A stretch of 64,000 nucleotides of DNA from Luscinia megarhynchos (lineage: Eukaryota; Chordata; Aves; Passeriformes; Turdidae): positions 21,059,056-21,123,055 of the forward strand of contig JAPFBE010000013.1 in assembly GCA_034336665.1 (NCBI GenBank), given 5' to 3'. This document shows positions 61,655 to 64,000 of the stretch, in pieces. Numbering within the stretch: position 1 is the stretch's first letter; every line of letters starts with the position of its first letter. The position numbers and the translations under genes are program-made. Under the pieces are notes generated by a model. It did no database searches. It had not been told where the DNA came from and worked only from the letters and a program-made list of their open reading frames with translations.

Positions 61655-62489
61655 AGAGGGGCAGGAGGAGCTCCAAGCATTGGAGCAGTGATGCCCCTGG
61701 AGCAGACCATGGCGAAGCAGAATGTGCCCCCACAGCCTATGGAGGTCCATGGTGGAGCAAAGGTCCACCTGCAGCCCATGGAAGACACCACAGCAGTGCA
61801 AGTGGATTCCTGAAGAAGACTACATCCCCTTAGGAAGCCCACACTGGAGTAGACTCCTGGCATGACCCCTGACCCCAGGGACAGAGAAGCCCACTCTGAA
61901 GCAGGTTTGCTGGCAGGACTCATGTCTCTGTGGAAGATCCATACTGGAGCAGACAGTTCTGAAGGGACTGCACCCTGTGGAAGGGACCCATGGTGGAGCA
62001 GCTTGTAAAGAACAGCAGCTTGTGGGAAGGACTCATACTGGAGAAGTTCATGGAGAGCTGTCTACCATGGGGACAAACCCATGCTGGAGTAGGGAAAGAA
62101 TGTGAGGAGTCCTCCCCCTAAGGAGGAAGGATTGGCATAGACATCTCTGATGATCTGACCTCAGCCGGCATTCCCCATCCCCCTTTGTCACTGCAGGGAG
62201 AGGTTAGACAAAAATCAAGAGTGAAGAGAAATTCAAGAAGAAGGCAGGGGTGGGGAGAAGGTGTTTTTAAGATTGGGTTTTATCTCTCATTATTCTACTT
62301 TGATTTGACTTGTAATACATTATATTCATTTTCCCCAAGCTGAGTTTGTTTTGCCCATGATGGTAATCTTTGAGTGATTTCTCCCTGTCCTTATTGTGAC
62401 CCAAGAGTTCTCTCTCCTGGCCAAGTGCAGAGGGAAGTGACAGACTAGCTTTGGTGGGACCCTATAGATCAGCCAGGGTCAGCACATCA
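61655..62489 (-). mobile_element. Avian LTR-type retroelement repeat with tandem array
   Basis: I recognise two parts of a repeat common in bird genomes. First is an array of a ~45-51-bp unit with the core CCCATACTGGAGCAG (61,838; 61,889; 61,938; 61,987; 62,032; 62,078), closing with GTGAGGAGTCCTCCCCC. Next comes a stretch containing GGTTTTATCTCTCATTATTCTAC, CATTTTCCCCAAGCTGAG, TTTTGCCCATGATGGTAATC, TCTCCCTGTCCTTAT and GGTGGGACC...CAGCCAGGGTCA, ending at about 62,489. In the orientation I recall, the LTR starts at the 62,489 end and runs on the minus strand, but orientation is not certain. An endogenous retrovirus LTR of ERVL-like type is most likely; the family name is not assigned. No gag, pol or env sequence is seen, so it is a solo or partial copy. 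Confidence 0.7.
61838..62092. repeat. Six-unit ~48-bp tandem array inside the LTR-type repeat
   Basis: The core (C)CCAYRCTGGAGCAG recurs six times with spacings of 51, 49, 49, 45 and 46 bases, each copy with one to three substitutions. More worn copies lie to the left (for example the 'ccatggtggagca' near 61,752). The array is a diagnostic part of the surrounding element. Confidence 0.85.
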
Positions 62490-64000
62490 CATATGGAACT
62501 GGCCTTTTCCTCATTTCACTCTCACAGTCCTGTGGTAAACCATTTGACTTCATCTTTGGTTTAATTAAGGAAAAAATTATTGAAAACTCTCATGCTCAGA
62601 ATGAGAACATATTAATCTTTTGTTCTGGGTAATAAGGTGCAAAGCAATGTAGTCCTGGTAGGATACTAATTTTTGATGTTGTCAATTATAAAACTTCTCC
62701 TGGTATTTTAAATGGAAAAATCTCTCAGAAAGTGTTTTTATTGAAGCACCCAGTTCCAAGTCCTGGATTATTAGGTTAAGCTCTGTCAGCAGAGAGACCA
62801 ATATAAATGCTTTTCATACCATCTGCCTTGATGCCTCCACAAAAAAATAAAGAAGAGAAAATACATAAGTCTAAAATTCTCTGATTTTAACCTGTTTCCC
62901 TTTAATACAAAGCTGGGAAATTTAGGTCCTAAAAATATAATATGAAAAACATGTGATTACTTTCTTCTTTTTATCTTTCCTCAAAACCTTACAGAACATC
63001 CCAAATCACCCAGTGTTTCCAGGACCTCATTTCTTTTCATATTTTGAAATCAGAAAAGCAGCTTTAAGTAAGTATAGGTGCTAGCAAATCATTTGCTCCA
63101 TTTTCTTTTGCTGTTCTGAAGAAAGCTTGTTACAGTGCATGCATTTTACCTAGTGTTTATTGGGAGGCTCTATACAATTACCAGGCTTTTGATTTTCCTG
63201 TTTAAAAACAAATTTGGGTGGTATGCAGGGCCTTGCAATAGTAGGCAGCAACTCCAACAGCTAATGATGGAGGACACTACCTCGGGGAAGGTGTTAGTGA
63301 TCCATCTTGCCAATTAGAAGAGCAACTTAGGCAGAGTCCGACACTATTTCTCAATTATGGTGGCTGTGACATCAAGACTTGAGAAGCAGTGAGATTTGGT
63401 GTGAAACAATCAAGTGAATTCATACAGAGAAAAATCACGAAGAGCTGCTGGAATCCCACAGCAGAGAGGAAAGGGAAAATGCTATCTGCCAGACATGTAC
63501 ATTGACTTCGCAACATGAAAAAGGGCTGGACTTCAAAAAACCAAACCAGCTCAGATATGAAACAGATGCTGATAAAGTCTGTGTTCCTATAGATTTGCAA
63601 TCAGAACCTGTGAGCAGCAGACAAGAGGAGTACAATTGTCTTTGGTCTTCTTTCCCAGAACAAAGATAATGCTCTCAGTGAGAAGACAGCCTGTGCTGTG
63701 GCTCTTCTGTGCTGGCCAGCCAGCTGTCCTCTGCCAAACATGCTTAGCTGATAAGTTCTGCTTGTTTCTCCCTCAGCAGGGGCACTACTCTGAGCTTTTC
63801 TACTCTCCTTAGATACCCATTCTGTAGAAAACAAATCATCTTTTCAGTTCTTTCCAATTCAGCTGAATGGTATCAGCACGCTCAACAGCTATGGATGGGT
63901 GTGACAGACAGGCACAGGGACAGGCAGTCCCACAAACTCAGGTAACTTGGTAACCTGTATCCAGAAATCCAAGGCGTTTAAAATCTGAAAGTGGATCCAA
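62490..64000. other. Unique non-coding DNA to window end
   Basis: No gene or repeat recognised. Overlapping short frames at 63,135-63,834 on both strands have no domain. Confidence 0.5.

Overview
The window reads as nuclear DNA of a passerine bird, probably a gene desert or the inside of a very long intron. Three lines of sequence support this. (1) CR1-type LINE 3' ends occur in both orientations, one with the typical bird terminal octamer (ATTCTATG)n. (2) At 9,870-10,016 there is a tRNA-Ile-headed SINE with a CR1-like tail, the architecture known from the passerine family TguSINE1. (3) At 61,655-62,489 there is an LTR-type repeat with a tandem array that I recognise as common in bird genomes. 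Repeat density is low, satellites are absent and the base composition is AT-rich, which suits an ordinary chromosome arm better than a W or germline-restricted chromosome.

I found no protein-coding exon I can defend. The longest open frames (206 codons or fewer) either cross GC-rich islands or have the length and composition expected by chance, and none shows a recognisable domain. No tRNA, rRNA, snRNA or known microRNA was recognised, and there is no CRISPR array or bacterial-type operon.

Layout. 1-9 kb: unique AT-rich DNA with a possible conserved element near 1.2-1.4 kb and a strong G-quadruplex motif at 8.13 kb. 9.3-10.0 kb: a minus-strand CR1 tail followed by the SINE. 11.7 kb: an old amniote LINE tail. 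12.9 kb: a CTCF-like site in a conserved-looking block. 14.6 kb: another conserved-looking block. 15.9-16.3 kb: a CR1 3' end that still shows the decayed C-terminus of ORF2. 18.9-19.1 kb: a worn 47-bp tandem repeat. 23.2-23.7, 27.7-28.1 and 52.6-52.9 kb: three isolated CpG-rich islands without an attached gene; the first ends at a good splice-donor sequence and the second carries G-quadruplex motifs on both strands. 24-46 kb: mostly unique DNA with MIR-like remnants, poly-A runs and small inverted repeats. 46.0-46.5 kb: an internally deleted CR1 on the minus strand. 47.7-48.3 kb: a conserved-looking block with a hairpin. 51.2 kb: another CR1 tail. 54.0 kb: a MIR remnant. 55.4 kb: a homeodomain-type inverted repeat. 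61.7-62.5 kb: the LTR-type repeat.

The likely functions here are regulatory: orphan CpG islands, possible enhancers and a possible CTCF site. I saw nothing that I would call a new biological system. The best leads are the orphan CpG islands and the conserved-looking elements, which need alignment to other birds and RNA or chromatin data.
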